Positions 14,001 to 24,933 of a stretch of DNA of 64,000 bases are shown here, piece by piece. The stretch is from assembly GCF_021130785.1 (NCBI RefSeq), contig NC_060208.1, forward strand, positions 172,354,501 through 172,418,500, in the 5' to 3' direction. The position numbers and the translations under genes are program-made. Numbering within the stretch: the stretch's first letter is position 1; each line of letters starts with the position of its first letter. The notes under the pieces were generated by a model. That model was not told where the DNA came from. It made no database searches and saw nothing but the letters and a program-made list of their open reading frames with translations. The stretch comes from Homalodisca vitripennis. Taxonomy: Eukaryota > Arthropoda > Insecta > Hemiptera > Cicadellidae.

Positions 14001-16797
14001 CTGTTTTATTCTCTTTAAAGCAAAGATTTCTAAACGCATCTATGTAACAATGCCATGATAGCAGTCATCCAATATTAGAACCAGGTACTTAGTACCTTCA
14101 ATCGTTACAAGATTTTGGTATCCTGTTACATCATTTTCGCTCTTACCAAAAGTTACATTTCTTCATCTTTGAGGTGTTAAAACATTAAGTAAAATTTAAA
14201 ACTTCTCAGCCAAGGACACTGAGATAAATCTATTGATTTCAAATGACTCAGAACTCTCACTGCTAGATAAGAGTACAATGTTATCCACATACTTGGTAAG
14301 AGATATCACAAAGACTAAAGGTAAATCTTTAGTAAAAGCAAGAATAAAATAGGACTAAGGACATTGCCTTGTGAAACCCCCCTTTGCTAGTTCAACTTCC
14401 TTACTGTTACTTGTAATATTCTATTTACATATTGCTTAATCTCAACCATGTGTTTTAGTCCAATCACGGTGCTTTAATACTACTTTAAAACCGTGTTTGT
14501 CAGTCCAAGAGATTTTGTATTGAACATTATTAAATTATCTAATGTCAAAAGCTTTGCTAAAGTTAAAAAAAATGCTTGTAACAGTGTTTTTCCTTTTGAA
14601 ATTATAATTTATGTATTCTACTAAATAAGTTAAGTGTACTGGATCATCCTGAAATGATAACATATTATATTTTATGTAACAGGTAAATTTATTTGCAAGT
14701 GGTCAAGTAGCCTTAAGAGTAACATTTATTATATTGATGCATAACCAAAATTTAACCTATGACCACATTTGCAAAACCAGCCAAAATATAGAAAAATATA
14801 TTTGACAGCAACAAAAATATGATGACAAAGGAAAACTGTAACAGGTGCATATACCAAAAACAGAGTGCTTTAAAATGACACTTTTTGCTATAAATAAATG
14901 TTTACATTAAGTTGCAGTTCCCTAAAACGGTAAGTATTTTATTTCCTTAAGAGATAAGTTTGTGCAAAATTTTAATTTGCACATCATACCATTTGCAGCT
15001 GTTATCCCCTAATACAAGGACAAACAGGCAGAACTTTTTCAGACCAAACCTGTGGCAGAAATTATAATCAGCCAAAAATGAATTAAATTATACATAAACA
15101 AATTTCTTTCAAACAATAAGGCCTTTGATTGCATTAAAACCAATACAAAGATATGACCTTTTTCGTTTGCTCTTAATTCAAAATTCATCAACCAAGTTAA
15201 AACCTTATAAATGTATAACTTCATTTGATTAATGTGGTTCTAACTCAATAATGAAGGTTAAATGCGAAATTGTTAACATGTTATAAAAGTTATAAGAAAA
15301 TAAACCAAAAGCTCGAGAAAAAATACCATATTTATTTATTAAGATATAACATAACTAAGACAAAATTTTTGCTGCCTGAATAGTTACAAGCGGTTTGCGT
15401 TAATATAAAATCTATTCAGCATCTTATATAAACTTTAAACTAATACAAGTACAATAACAACTTTTGCTGTCGTTACCTAGTAATATATTTTCAACATAAA
15501 TATTAATAATGCATATCTAAGTTTTAGTTATGTCCCGGCAGAGCAAGTACTTTTTGTGATTCAACGTTTATTGAAAAAATTAAGTTTTAGTTATTATATT
15601 ATTAAAATAAAATAATATTATAATTATATAAATTATAAAATTTGATAAATTCTCTAAGAAAGCCTATCTGTTTGTTCAAATTGTTAATCAAGTAATTTTA
15701 TCAATTCGCTGTTGTATTTTTTTTCTTGTTCAAGTAGCAAAAGAACTTAACAACTAAAACTTCGTTGGTTTACTGAAACATTAAAATAATATTTAGCATA
15801 GTTCTATCACTGATGTGTTGTAATTTTAATCTATAGGAAAACACTACTTCTACGAATTGAACAACCCTGAGTGCAAGCGGAGAAAACCATTCTTTGTTTT
15901 GTACAATGAAGGAAGACTTGTAGGTGTTGGGCTGGCTGGATTTGGATCTTTCACCAGAAACCAAAAAACCCAAAGCTACTATGAGGACTTCCCACTTGAA
16001 GCAACAAGGGTGAGTTAGTCATTTAAGTTTCATTACTAAAGTAGGTACCCATCTTAAAACTAAATACAACTCACAGTATGCCAAGATTTAGGCACTAGCT
16101 TAAAAACGTTTTACTAATAAAATATTTCTTTTTTTGTTAATACTCTACCAATAGAATAAAATTATTTGTTAGTACCTACTGATTGTTTATTTTTTACTAT
16201 TCAGTACAGAATTTCCCATTAGAAGCTCTAAATTGAATATAATAATTATAAACCATTAGTATTGATTGCATAATAATCATATATTTTACAATTAATTAGT
16301 ATTGATTGAGATAGTAAAGTCTAAGTTTCTATATTGAAACATTTATGAATATAAGAGGAATGCCTATTTCTAACATAGTTTTAAACCTTAGCCCATGTTA
16401 AAAGCAGAGCATCAGGTGCACTGCAGACCGCTGACTAGCTTTTCTTACCAAATAATGACACTTTTTGAGTAACTGCTTGATCCATGCTTATATTACTGGT
16501 CATCCACTTGTGGAATTCAAAATCACCTGCTGACGTTTGAAGATTATCATTGTGTAATATTCGATTCACTGAGCATACTACAAATCTTGGCTACTTTAAT
16601 CAGAATCTTTGAAATTTGTAATTGTAATTAGAAGTTACCAATAAAATCATATTTTGCAGAGCATTATCCCCAATGCGCCCGAGTGTATACAGGAGTACAT
16701 CAGAAATTATGGTCTGACAATGATGCACGTTTTCCTGGTAAAGAACGCTCCGAAGATAAGCTGTCCACCAGAAGAGTGGCGTTCTACTCACTGCTAG
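8056..16797 (+). CDS. Secreted protein, 294 aa, seven exons, function unknown
   Basis: Exons 8056-8104, 8698-8721, 10426-10622, 11498-11639, 12823-12984, 15837-16009 and 16660-16797 all have GT donors and AG acceptors. They join in frame to 885 bases ending in TAG. Residues 1-16 form a hydrophobic signal peptide (MKCLLIVVCALASLCA). The mature chain has six cysteines (176, 187, 204, 258, 284, 294), one N-glycosylation sequon (N113) and no membrane segment. Landmarks are GYYDMPWT at 35-42, DDPRVVLLFD at 70-79, WYTT at 128-131 and GMGKHYF at 190-196. They recall an uncharacterised family of secreted invertebrate proteins that I know only from unannotated gene models, so no function is assigned. 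Exon 2 is a 24-base microexon. The start follows from the signal peptide and the upstream TATA-like box. Introns 2 and 5 are long; intron 5 carries LINE debris. Confidence 0.9.
10240..10320 (-). repeat. Possible tRNA-derived SINE fragment
   Basis: On the - strand a tRNA-like pair of internal promoter boxes can be read: a box-A-like stretch near 10270-10300 and a box-B-like GTTGCGTGTTCAATTGC near 10246-10268. It lies in intron 2 of the secreted-protein gene. Boundaries and tail are not visible, so this is a weak call. Confidence 0.3.
13117..13442 (+). mobile_element. LINE 3' end remnant in intron 5
   Basis: The + strand at 13117-13220 encodes a stretch typical of the last residues of a LINE ORF2 (KLYNLLPN, then SFKNYLKTYL). 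AT-rich 3' UTR-like sequence follows, with AATAAATTATTCTTATTAAG at its end. 5' truncated, inside an intron of the host gene, same strand. Confidence 0.5.
13600..14640 (-). pseudogene. LINE reverse transcriptase fragment, decayed
   Basis: Read on the - strand this stretch carries, in order, the reverse transcriptase landmarks SKAFD (about 14545), a GVSQGNVLSPILF block (about 14360-14385) that matches the usual GVPQGSVLGPLLF, and YVDNIVLL (about 14275-14300) where an active enzyme has YADD. The C-terminal part of ORF2 follows down to about 13600. Frameshifts and stops interrupt every segment, and the catalytic YADD is lost. It lies antisense in intron 5 of the secreted-protein gene. The LINE clade (Jockey/CR1-like) is inferred. 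Confidence 0.6.
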
Positions 16798-16826
16798 TTG
16801 TTAAGTTTGTCTCAACTGTTCTGTTA

Positions 16827-16832
16827 AATAAA
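16827..16832 (+). terminator. Polyadenylation signal AATAAA
   Basis: AATAAA occurs 30 bases after the TAG of the secreted-protein gene and is followed by a T-rich stretch. It would give a very short 3' UTR. Confidence 0.65.
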
Positions 16833-16849
16833 TTATTTATTACTAAGCA

Positions 16850-18160
16850 GTTTTAAAAACTTATTATGAAATTTCCATACACTGACCGAAAGTTAAGAAT
16901 CTATTTGTGTATGTAATTGTGATCAATTTTTTTACTTTCAATTTTTAAGCAAATGAGAAAAATGAGAATTGAGTGTTTCTAGCATTAGATATTGTCCACT
17001 TGTAGTTAATCCTCTGCACGTGAATGACCACTATAATGGACATATGGTTGAGTGCCTGGAGCGTTCAAAACAAAACCTCAGATTACAATTATAGTGAATG
17101 AATTTAAATGATCCGATGTGAGATCATTTAATTTGCAATGTTTACCAAAAAGTTTTTTGTGCAATAGATTTTTTCATAGTTCATTAAAACCTCGGATTAC
17201 AATATTATAGTGAATGAAATTATATGGTCGAAGTGAGATTTTGTTTTAAACTATAATTTGCAATATTTACCAAAAAATTGTTTGTGCATTTAGTATTTTT
17301 ACCATTAAGTTTGGCTTTAAATATTTTTTTTTTAATTTTTGTGTGGAATTTCACCTAAATGGATGGATATATATATAAACTGCCAATCGGGTCGGCATGG
17401 CAGTTAACGTGTTAATTAAAATATACACTATTATATATTTTATTTTTCGGTACGAAACGAGGAACATTTACAGTATATGTAGTTGAATTCATTTTTTTAC
17501 TGCAATTTAGGTTTTTGTTTTTTATTACAAGTGAAAAAAACAAAATCCAAAAGTAAAGCCTTATAACAAATAGAAAGAATTTTTTTTTATTATTTTTCAA
17601 AATACAAAAAAATTTTTTTTAATGTGTTTTAATGGAAAACATCAAAAAATGCCACATTCCCCAAAATTTGTAAATTATTTTTGGTAAATAGTAAAATGAT
17701 CTGTTTTACCAAACATGACATATTCACATTCTAACATTTTTAGATATTTTCTGTATTATATGCTTATTATATTTTGAGACCTTTTTTACATTTCAAAGAA
17801 TAAATGTTCTGAAAATAAAAATACATTTTTTGTCTTTTATAATTATGTATCTAAAAAGGTTTGTTGCAAATCCTTAGAAGTGTAAAAAAAAATAAGTTGT
17901 AAGAAACACAATATGCCGCCAGAGAATGCTTAAAACGAAGTCAATTTATTATAATAAAGACTTATTGTTTAATAATAATTGTCTACGTTCACCTAACTTA
18001 TTTACTAGGTCACTCATAGTGTTCAATAAATAAAAAGTATTTATAATTTAGGTGTAGCCCCAAGTATAACTATTTTAGTATCACAATTTAACTATACTGT
18101 AGACCTCTGAATGTCACTAAATTATTGTAAAATAAATTAATCACAAATAAACCATTGTTC
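16850..18160. repeat. Intergenic; two-copy direct repeat at 17079-17275
   Basis: No gene. About 100 bases beginning AAAACCTC(A/G)GATTACAAT occur twice in a row (17079-17164 and 17187-17275). They share GTGAATGAA, GTGAGAT and TTTGCAAT-TTTACCAAAAA blocks. The stretch is bounded on the left by TTAATCCTCTGCACGTG (about 16999) and on the right by CATGGCAGTTAACGTGTTAA (17397-17416), so it may be an old TTAA element of piggyBac type; the ends match only partly. Confidence 0.35.
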
Positions 18161-18164
18161 ACAG

Positions 18165-18360
18165 TATCACACCAATATCATAAATGCGAAAGTTTGAATG
18201 TTTGGATATTTGGAGGTTTGTCCTCGAATCACACTGAAACTGCTATACGGATTGTGCTGAAATTTGGAACAGGTATAGCTTGTGGTCTGAATTAACATTT
18301 AAAGTGCTTTTTACCACCCATAACACATTCATTTCACCAAATAAAGTCGAATTCAAATTA
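18165..18360 (+). repeat. Dispersed arthropod repeat fragment
   Basis: The segment runs from ATAAATGCGAAAGTTTGAAT through CACACTGAAACTGCTATACG to GAAATTTGGAACAGG. Its motif order is one I associate with very common interspersed repeats of insect genomes, often Helitron-related. No ends or coding sequence can be defined here. Confidence 0.35.
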
Positions 18361-19028
18361 AAAAATTAGTTTGTTTACACTCGAATGTTATGATAAGAAC
18401 GAAACGTATTTTGACAGCTATAGTTCGACAAACTTTCTGAAACATCTGTTTACATTTGAATTTTATCAATAATAAGTATACAGTGCTTGATCGGTAGTGT
18501 AATGCAGATAGTAAATAAAACATTAATATATAAATTTTACTCCAGATTGCGCCAGTGACGAATTAAAATCATCTAATGCATTAAATACTGTTGTAAAACT
18601 AACCTTAATTAACAAAGTTATGAATGTTTTCTCATAAGTTTCTTTAAACTGGTGGTCTTCCTTGACATTATGATATTACATTTTAACAATGGCTAATAGA
18701 AAAACAGAGAAATGAATACTAACATGCCTCAACGATTCATTCTTTCCCTGGCTACAGTCCATAAAACAAGTGTAACGCAAAACTTTAACGATTATTTTGA
18801 AAAGTTGCAAAACCTTAATAAGAATTTCCCTCTTATACCGAAAGTACATAGTAAGTAGGTAGGACTCTCCCCTAGGTCGTAATAGGCTTTTCAGTCCTAC
18901 TTATGTGTGTATTTTCTTCATCAGGACAAGGTAAAATCAACTATGTCAATACTATTTTGACCAAAGTAGATTTCCGAGAACTAGATATTCGAACGTATAT
19001 AAAATTTGATCCAGGCAATATGGCAAGC

Positions 19029-20677
19029 TTAACACATTCAGCGCCGTGTGTATCATAAATGATACACACCAGCAGTAACGTTGTGGGCCATGTGTATCAT
19101 TTATGATACACAAAGTTGTTTAGGCAGGGGCCGAGTTAAAATTTTCATTTTTACCGTCAGGGGCCAAATGCGATTTAAGATCAAGAGTGCTTTTAGAAAC
19201 ACAGTACTATAATTCTTTTTGAAATCAGACGAACAGTATTGGCAGTATATTAATTTTTCATGTCTGTGCAAAAATGATACACGTGGCCCAGACTGTGACA
19301 ATCAACTAAATTTTGTTGGTAGGGGCCATGATGTTTTGTATTGATATACACTTGATAATTTTTGTATTATTATACTTGAATTTTACAAATAGCCCTGTTT
19401 TTCTGGTTGACATGCTGATTTATTACTGTTAGAAAATGGAGGAAAATAATTCTACAAAAAAAGATGATGATGTATGCAAAGGTGACAATTTGACTCCAAG
19501 AAAAATTTGACAGATTTTTACGAGAGCCAAATGAAGACGATAGTGATGTTGATTTGAGTGGGGAAAGCGAAGTATTTGACTCTGATCGTGATCCGGAATA
19601 TCATCCAAGTGTGGACAGTGATTATAGTGACACTCGAAAACCACGATTCAGTGGACTATTTGAAAAACGATTTGAAAGACAAGGTGATCAAGACAATGTA
19701 GCAGGACCTTCAATTACAGCCAGAGATGACGTGACTAGTGAAGATAGTGAATATGAAAAACTACTAAAAAAGAAAAAACTACCGAAAAAGAAAGAAAGCT
19801 GTAAAATGGGCAACTGAAAAAAAAGAAAAATTCAAGCAAGAAGTATGAAGAAACATAAAGTTGACCACAAAAAAAAAAATAATAACAGGAAAGTTACTGA
19901 GAACGAAACTGAACAAGACAAAGATGAAATAGACAAAACGGGTGACACTAGGGAGGAAGAAAATAAAGAGGAAGAGAATTATTGTGAAAAAGATGAAGAT
20001 AATAATGGCGATGATGATTTTGATGAAGATGACGAAGAAGAAAATTATCAAGAGTCTCAAACAGAAGGAAAGGGAAAAAATAAAGAGAAGAAAAGGAAGA
20101 GGACTGCAAGGGAGCATGAATATAAATTGACATTTTTTGGAACAGAAACAAGTTTACACGGTATGTGACACTTGCAAAGGAAATCCCTACATGTGCCGTA
20201 CGTGTTTCAACAACAAACACTATTCACGAAAACTTACAGTTTTTATTTTAGCAGCTCAACTAATGATCTTTTATTTTATAGGTACCCATTTTATATTCAT
20301 TTTATATTTTACCAGTCGTATATAGACATTTGTATAATAAAACATGTTTAGAAATAGAGTGTATGTACTTCATTAGAAACCTGTGATCTAAAAAGTAATC
20401 TGACGTCCTGGGCCGGAACTGGCCGGGTTCTGTGGTAGGCCTGGGCCATGAGATTCAGTCTATAGTGTTAAAAGCATTGTAGAAGAGCTCAGTTTTGATA
20501 TATATGGCTCAAACTAGAAACTGACGTATGTATCAGAAATGATACACGCGGGCCCACTTGGTAACATGGGGCGTGTATCATTTTTGATACACATGGCCCT
20601 GACTGTTAATATATGGAAAAACCTAATGGCCCGTGCTAAATGAATTGTGTCATATGCCCTGGCGCTGAATGTGTTAA
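19029..20677 (+). mobile_element. piggyBac-like element, internally deleted
   Basis: Bounded by TTAA at 19029-19032 and 20674-20677, with 13-base terminal inverted repeats CACATTCAGCGCC. Just inside both ends are self-complementary motifs built on GTATCATNNATGATAC: 19046-19069 and 19091-19112 on the left, 20527-20547 and 20573-20592 on the right. Inside is a broken transposase ORF that keeps the acidic N-terminus and the C-terminal cysteine motif but lacks the DDD catalytic domain. TTAA target sites and an acidic N-terminus plus C-terminal zinc-binding domain are hallmarks of the piggyBac superfamily. Confidence 0.85.
19436..20215 (+). pseudogene. piggyBac-like transposase, core deleted
   Basis: The ATG at 19436 opens a Lys/Asp/Glu-rich frame that hits a stop near 19510. 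A one-base shift there restores an acidic stretch (19515-19817: repeated SGESE, DSDRDPEYHP and DSDYSD-type blocks) typical of piggyBac transposase N-termini. After another stop an extremely Lys/Glu/Asp-rich segment follows (19845-20150). Then, in a third frame, comes the C-terminal cysteine motif CDTCKGNPYMCRTCFNNKHY (about 20162-20224). The DDD catalytic region, normally about 350 residues between these parts, is absent. The product could not transpose; the element would depend on a related active copy. Confidence 0.75.
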
Positions 20678-20970
20678 CTGTGACATAGTAGGTAAGTGAA
20701 TTTAAATGGGCTTAAGTAGACACTATTTAACCGAAGTAGGCATCTCGGTCCTATGTAAATATATATATATATAAATTTTCTTCATTAGAACAACAAGGCA
20801 AACTCTACTATAGTACTGGAAATATCTTAGACCTGAAATATATGACAAGGACTGGAAATAAACGCTTTTTGACCGAAGTAAGTTTCCAAGACCTGTGTGA
20901 TCTGAGATTTGTTTTATTAATCGGGATGACAAGGCAGATTCAGCTGTGACGTTATATATATAATTAATTA

Positions 20971-23172
20971 GAATCAGAAATGCTCCTACACATGCCAAAC
21001 ATGATATAATAATGAAGTTAAACTCTGATACTATTTACAACAAACTTAAATAATATCTACCTGATGTATGCCTACTTACGTTTTAAAATTTTTATAGGAC
21101 TCCCATCATATTACATCTTAATTGCTTTTACTAAGTAATATAAGGACTTTGGTTCTAAGATTGTTGTGTACATAACAGCTAGTAGTTTATATGTAAAAGC
21201 TTAGAATTCACAAATAAAAAATTAGAATACACAATGAGTAATGGCGATGCATCAATATGGAAGCTATAGTCCTCTCGAAATTATAAAGTTTGATCACAAT
21301 ATAAATTCTTACAATTAACTTATTCCTTGAAGATATCTATACCACTAGATGGCAAATTTCACAAGGAAAAGTTTAATGTTGTTTGATACTAAAACAACTC
21401 TAATAATATTACAAGAAGCAACAAAATAGTAGCCGACCAGTAAAACTAGTCGTCTTTTAACATTACAGAAATGTCGCAAACAATGTTTGTGTCGAAAGAC
21501 TTTCTTCACAACTTCTAGTAACGAACAGATGTTTGAAGCAGATGTGGTCTTGTTGAGAAAGAAATTCTGAACGCAGTGATGTGACCAAACTCATTCCTAA
21601 ACAAAATTTCCCACGGCAAAAGTATAGGAAAAAAAGTCCTCTTTTTGCATTCGGAGTGTGCTTCCAGGCACGACAAACCAACATTGTAATGCAACTTTAC
21701 AATTTCGATGCATACTACTTGTTACGTGTTATTGTTCAATAAACTATATATCAAATTAATCTGAGAAACATCCTGATCAATTTGGTATAATATTTGGCCT
21801 TCTTAAGTTTTATCTTCAATAGCAAAAGTTTGATTAAATAGATGACTACAAAGTCTAGTCACTAGTCGTACAACATTGGAGAGACATTTTAGCAACTAGT
21901 CACTAGTCGTCTAACAGATAAAGGTTTAAACTGATAAATGATTGTATATCTTGTATGAATATGATTCACAGCAATAGTAGCGTTTCAAGACAATAAGAGC
22001 ATTGTTAGTTCTTATTGGTCAATAGGTTTCCTTGAGCTGATTAATAAAATTAATGCACATATCAGTTACTTACCTAGAACAAACTGGTACATTTTCCATC
22101 ACATAGTACGTACTTAACGTTTTCAGTCCATAGGATCACTATTTATGACATTTAGAGTCATGGATATACCACCCTTGCCATCTTGAGACTATACATTTAA
22201 TGCAGCATATCTTTTCACTGGCACTTAAACAAAGACCAGTGTTCAAGGTCTTAAAGTACAATTCTAGGTTATATTCAGTACCTGATTTATTTTTAGTTTT
22301 AAATATGGCTTCAAAACGATGATGTGATGATCTTTTTTTTTATTATTTACAGAGAACCAGTGGTATTGGTCATTTTCAGTTATTCTATAAAAGGAAGTTG
22401 TGCATAACATAGCTATGTATGGCCATTCTACAGTTATTTATTTTATTTCGAACAAAGTTTTTGTAGCAAGAATACAGAATTCTAGTAAATAATGCTGTAA
22501 TATAACACAGTTTCGTAATCACTATTATTTACTTAGGCTTATGTTTAATTTGTTATTTTACAATATGACTGATTTAACACCAGTAAAATAGATGTACAGC
22601 ATCCTTTAAAAAATTTATTTGAAAAAGAAACAAAATTATGTTTGCTATCAATTTTAGAATTTTATAATATTGATTTGAAATTTCAATTTGGGTGGTACAG
22701 GTTTTATTTGTTTTGATTAAATTAAATTAGAACATGGCACTTTTGTTTTGTGATACTTTTATTGTTATTTTATAATAATTTACTACACATAAACTCTAAC
22801 AATCATCTTAAGCCATCTATATAGATTAACTGTTCAAACATTTTTCAAAACATAACATTTTTTAACAAGTTTTTATTTGTATATGAGAGTATTCTACAAT
22901 TTATCTACAAAACAAGAATTACAGGGAAACCATAATAGTAAAAACTTGTAAAAGGCTTTCCTTGACTTTAAATTTAAAACCAGGACTGTGTGTATTACAT
23001 ACCCTTGGTGCATTAAAGAGATGGATTTAACCATTGCAAGGGTTTACCTTCAACATCAATACTCAAGGAGCATTAAAAAGATAAAAGAAAATAGACAGTG
23101 ATGGATTGATAGCATAGTCTGAAAGCAAAATGATTTGAAAGTTAAGAAAAAATTACATATTGAAGAGAATGA
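20971..23172. other. Intergenic, no gene seen
   Basis: AT-rich. The motif ACTAGTCGTC/T recurs at 21445, 21861 and 21900 (twice with a preceding CTAGTCA) around an unremarkable 450-base stretch, perhaps a decayed transposon. One 73-codon frame on the - strand (21463-21684) has no recognisable similarity. Confidence 0.35.
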
Positions 23173-23225
23173 TTAAACCATTGCGGATCATATTGTTTTG
23201 GCTCGCGGGCACCAGCGGGCACGAA

Positions 23226-24134
23226 TTAACCCATTGCGGATCGTGAAAACGGCGCGCGCGGGCCTTAGAGTACGAATTAATCCGTATTAAAACGCAGCAC
23301 CCGCAGTGGTTGCACGCCTACCTGCCTGCTTAGCGCGCTCGCTAATTATACATGTTTTGTTTGTTTATGTTGTTATTTATGTTATATAAACATTATACAG
23401 ATCATATTAAACAAAGTATATTATACTAAAAAAAATGTAAAAATACAGGTACGTAACATTTTTACTAACGTTTTTTGCGTGTTGTAGCTGCTTGATGTAG
23501 GACGGATCAATGTTTTACACAATAAAAAAATGTTGTAATAATACTGTCACTTCAAGAAACAACTAATCTAATATTTACAAAATATTTACACTGTATTGAG
23601 ACTGTCTTTTGTTTTAGTAGTGGATTTTAGTGTGATAGCCCGCTCGTCACTGTCAACATTAGTATCCGCGTAATTATGAAAACGTGGACAAATACGCGTG
23701 ATAGAACCGTCTCCATCCTCAATAACACTATCGATATCACTTTCATCACTTCCAATTTCTAATAATAGTCTATCTAATTCAGATGATCGTAAATTGTCAC
23801 CCATTTTATTTACGTACACGCACACGAGGCAAAGGAAAATCGAACGCCACGACTGTACACCTTAGACAAACTATTTGTCGCAAATAATAACGTTATTGAC
23901 CGATAACGAGGGGAGTATTTGTGGACGAGTACCAGAGATAAGATAGGTAGCCAGTCCAGGAAAACAGACTATAAATATCTCCGAGGCTTATAACAGCGAT
24001 AAGCGTTCAAAACAAATGAGTCATCCGTACCAAGTCATCCGTACCACATCATCCACGTGAGGGTCACGTCATTGTGCTTTTGGTCCACGCCTCGCTCCGC
24101 GTCACCCTCACGTCGTTGATCCGCAATGGGTTAA
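23226..24134 (-). mobile_element. piggyBac-like element A, nested in element B
   Basis: TTAA at 23226-23229 and 24131-24134, with terminal inverted repeat CCCATTGCGGATC at the left and GATCCGCAATGGG at the right (13 bases, perfect). It interrupts element B at a TTAA: B sequence resumes at 24135. The left end is strikingly GC-rich (GGCGCGCGCGGGC). It carries a 72-codon acidic ORF on the - strand (23586-23804) resembling the first residues of a piggyBac transposase. The same LRSSEL(D) start occurs in element B, so the two belong to one family. Confidence 0.8.
23586..23804 (-). pseudogene. piggyBac-like transposase N-terminal stub
   Basis: MGDNLRSSELDRLLLEIGSD opens the ORF, followed by an Asp/Glu/Ser-rich run (IGSDESDIDSVIEDGDG, then DTNVDSDERA) before TAA. 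Such an acidic lead is usual at the start of piggyBac transposases. The catalytic and cysteine-rich domains are absent. The related stub at 24188-24355 shares the LRSSELD motif. A host gene is unlikely because the ORF lies wholly between the terminal repeats of element A. Confidence 0.6.
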
Positions 24135-24933
24135 TTTACGGTCAGCGACCGCACAAACAGTAATGGTGCGCCACGTCATATTGCTCGCTATTGTATACTC
24201 ACTTCATATCTACGTTGAACTGGATTCCGGTTTATAAAAATATCTCCATCTATATTCTTAAAAACAAAATAATTAAATACAATATATTGTTTATGAACTA
24301 TTGTAAAAATATCTAATAAATATCCATCAAGTTCAGACGATCTTAAGTTTTCCATTTCGATCAGCTCATATGACATGCAAATTATACCATAAAATCCGAT
24401 ACTAGTTACTATTGTAATAACAGCTGATGAAAACAACCAATCAGAAGCGCTAAAAAGCAGAGAGTAATCTCATATGAATGATTTTTCAACTTCGACATAC
24501 AACTGCGATCTGTAGGATATTTATAAAACTTTTGAAAACTCTGAACGTAGACAGTTGTTGAACACTCTTAGTTGACAAGTGAAGACGATCGCCCAATCTA
24601 TCAGACATTAATAGAACTATTAGGGAAACTTCAAAGCAGACTGCTTTTGCGACCTGAGCTCGTCATAGTGCCATTAGGCCCGGCCGCTGCGTGACGAGCC
24701 CAGCTTGTCAGTGATTAGCAATGGGTTAAGTGTTCGTTGAAGCTCATATGTCTTGGTATGAGTAATACAAGAGTTATGGTAAATAAATAAAACAAGAATA
24801 GTTAGTTAAAAATTGTTTATTCAACAGCAGTAAACTCTGAAAAACAAAACAAAAAATTAACAGAATGTGACAACACAATATTAGTAAATTATGATTTAAG
24901 TCTAATAATACTTTTAATTGCTAAACTAATATA

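Larger units (their letters stand above)
18840..20970 (+). repeat. Divergent tandem repeat split by a TTAA transposon
   Basis: Copies of a roughly 100-base unit lie on both sides of the piggyBac-like element at 19029-20677. Shared blocks are TTGACC(A/G)AAGTA followed by a TTTCC-AGA-CT core (18957-18985 and 20869-20898), a more divergent copy at 20727-20752, and TTTTCTTCAT(C/T)AG-ACAA (18911-18931 and 20776-20800). The transposon therefore landed inside an existing tandem array. No coding sequence. Confidence 0.5.
23173..24729 (-). mobile_element. piggyBac-like element B (host of a nested element)
   Basis: TTAA at 23173-23176 is followed by ACCATTGCGGATC, and the other end reads AGCAATGGG then TTAA at 24726-24729. 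These are terminal inverted repeats of the CCCATTGC type with TTAA target sites, as in piggyBac elements. Its right half encodes, on the - strand, only a short piggyBac-like transposase start (24188-24355, beginning MENLRSSELDGYLLDI). A second TTAA element of the same type sits inside it at 23226-24134. An inverted, more decayed relative of the right half lies at 49649-50215. Confidence 0.75.

Noticed and set aside
19779..20220. Long - strand frames rich in Phe and Leu opposite the piggyBac-like ORF
   Set aside because: They are the antisense shadow of a Lys/Glu/Asp-rich coding sequence, not membrane proteins.
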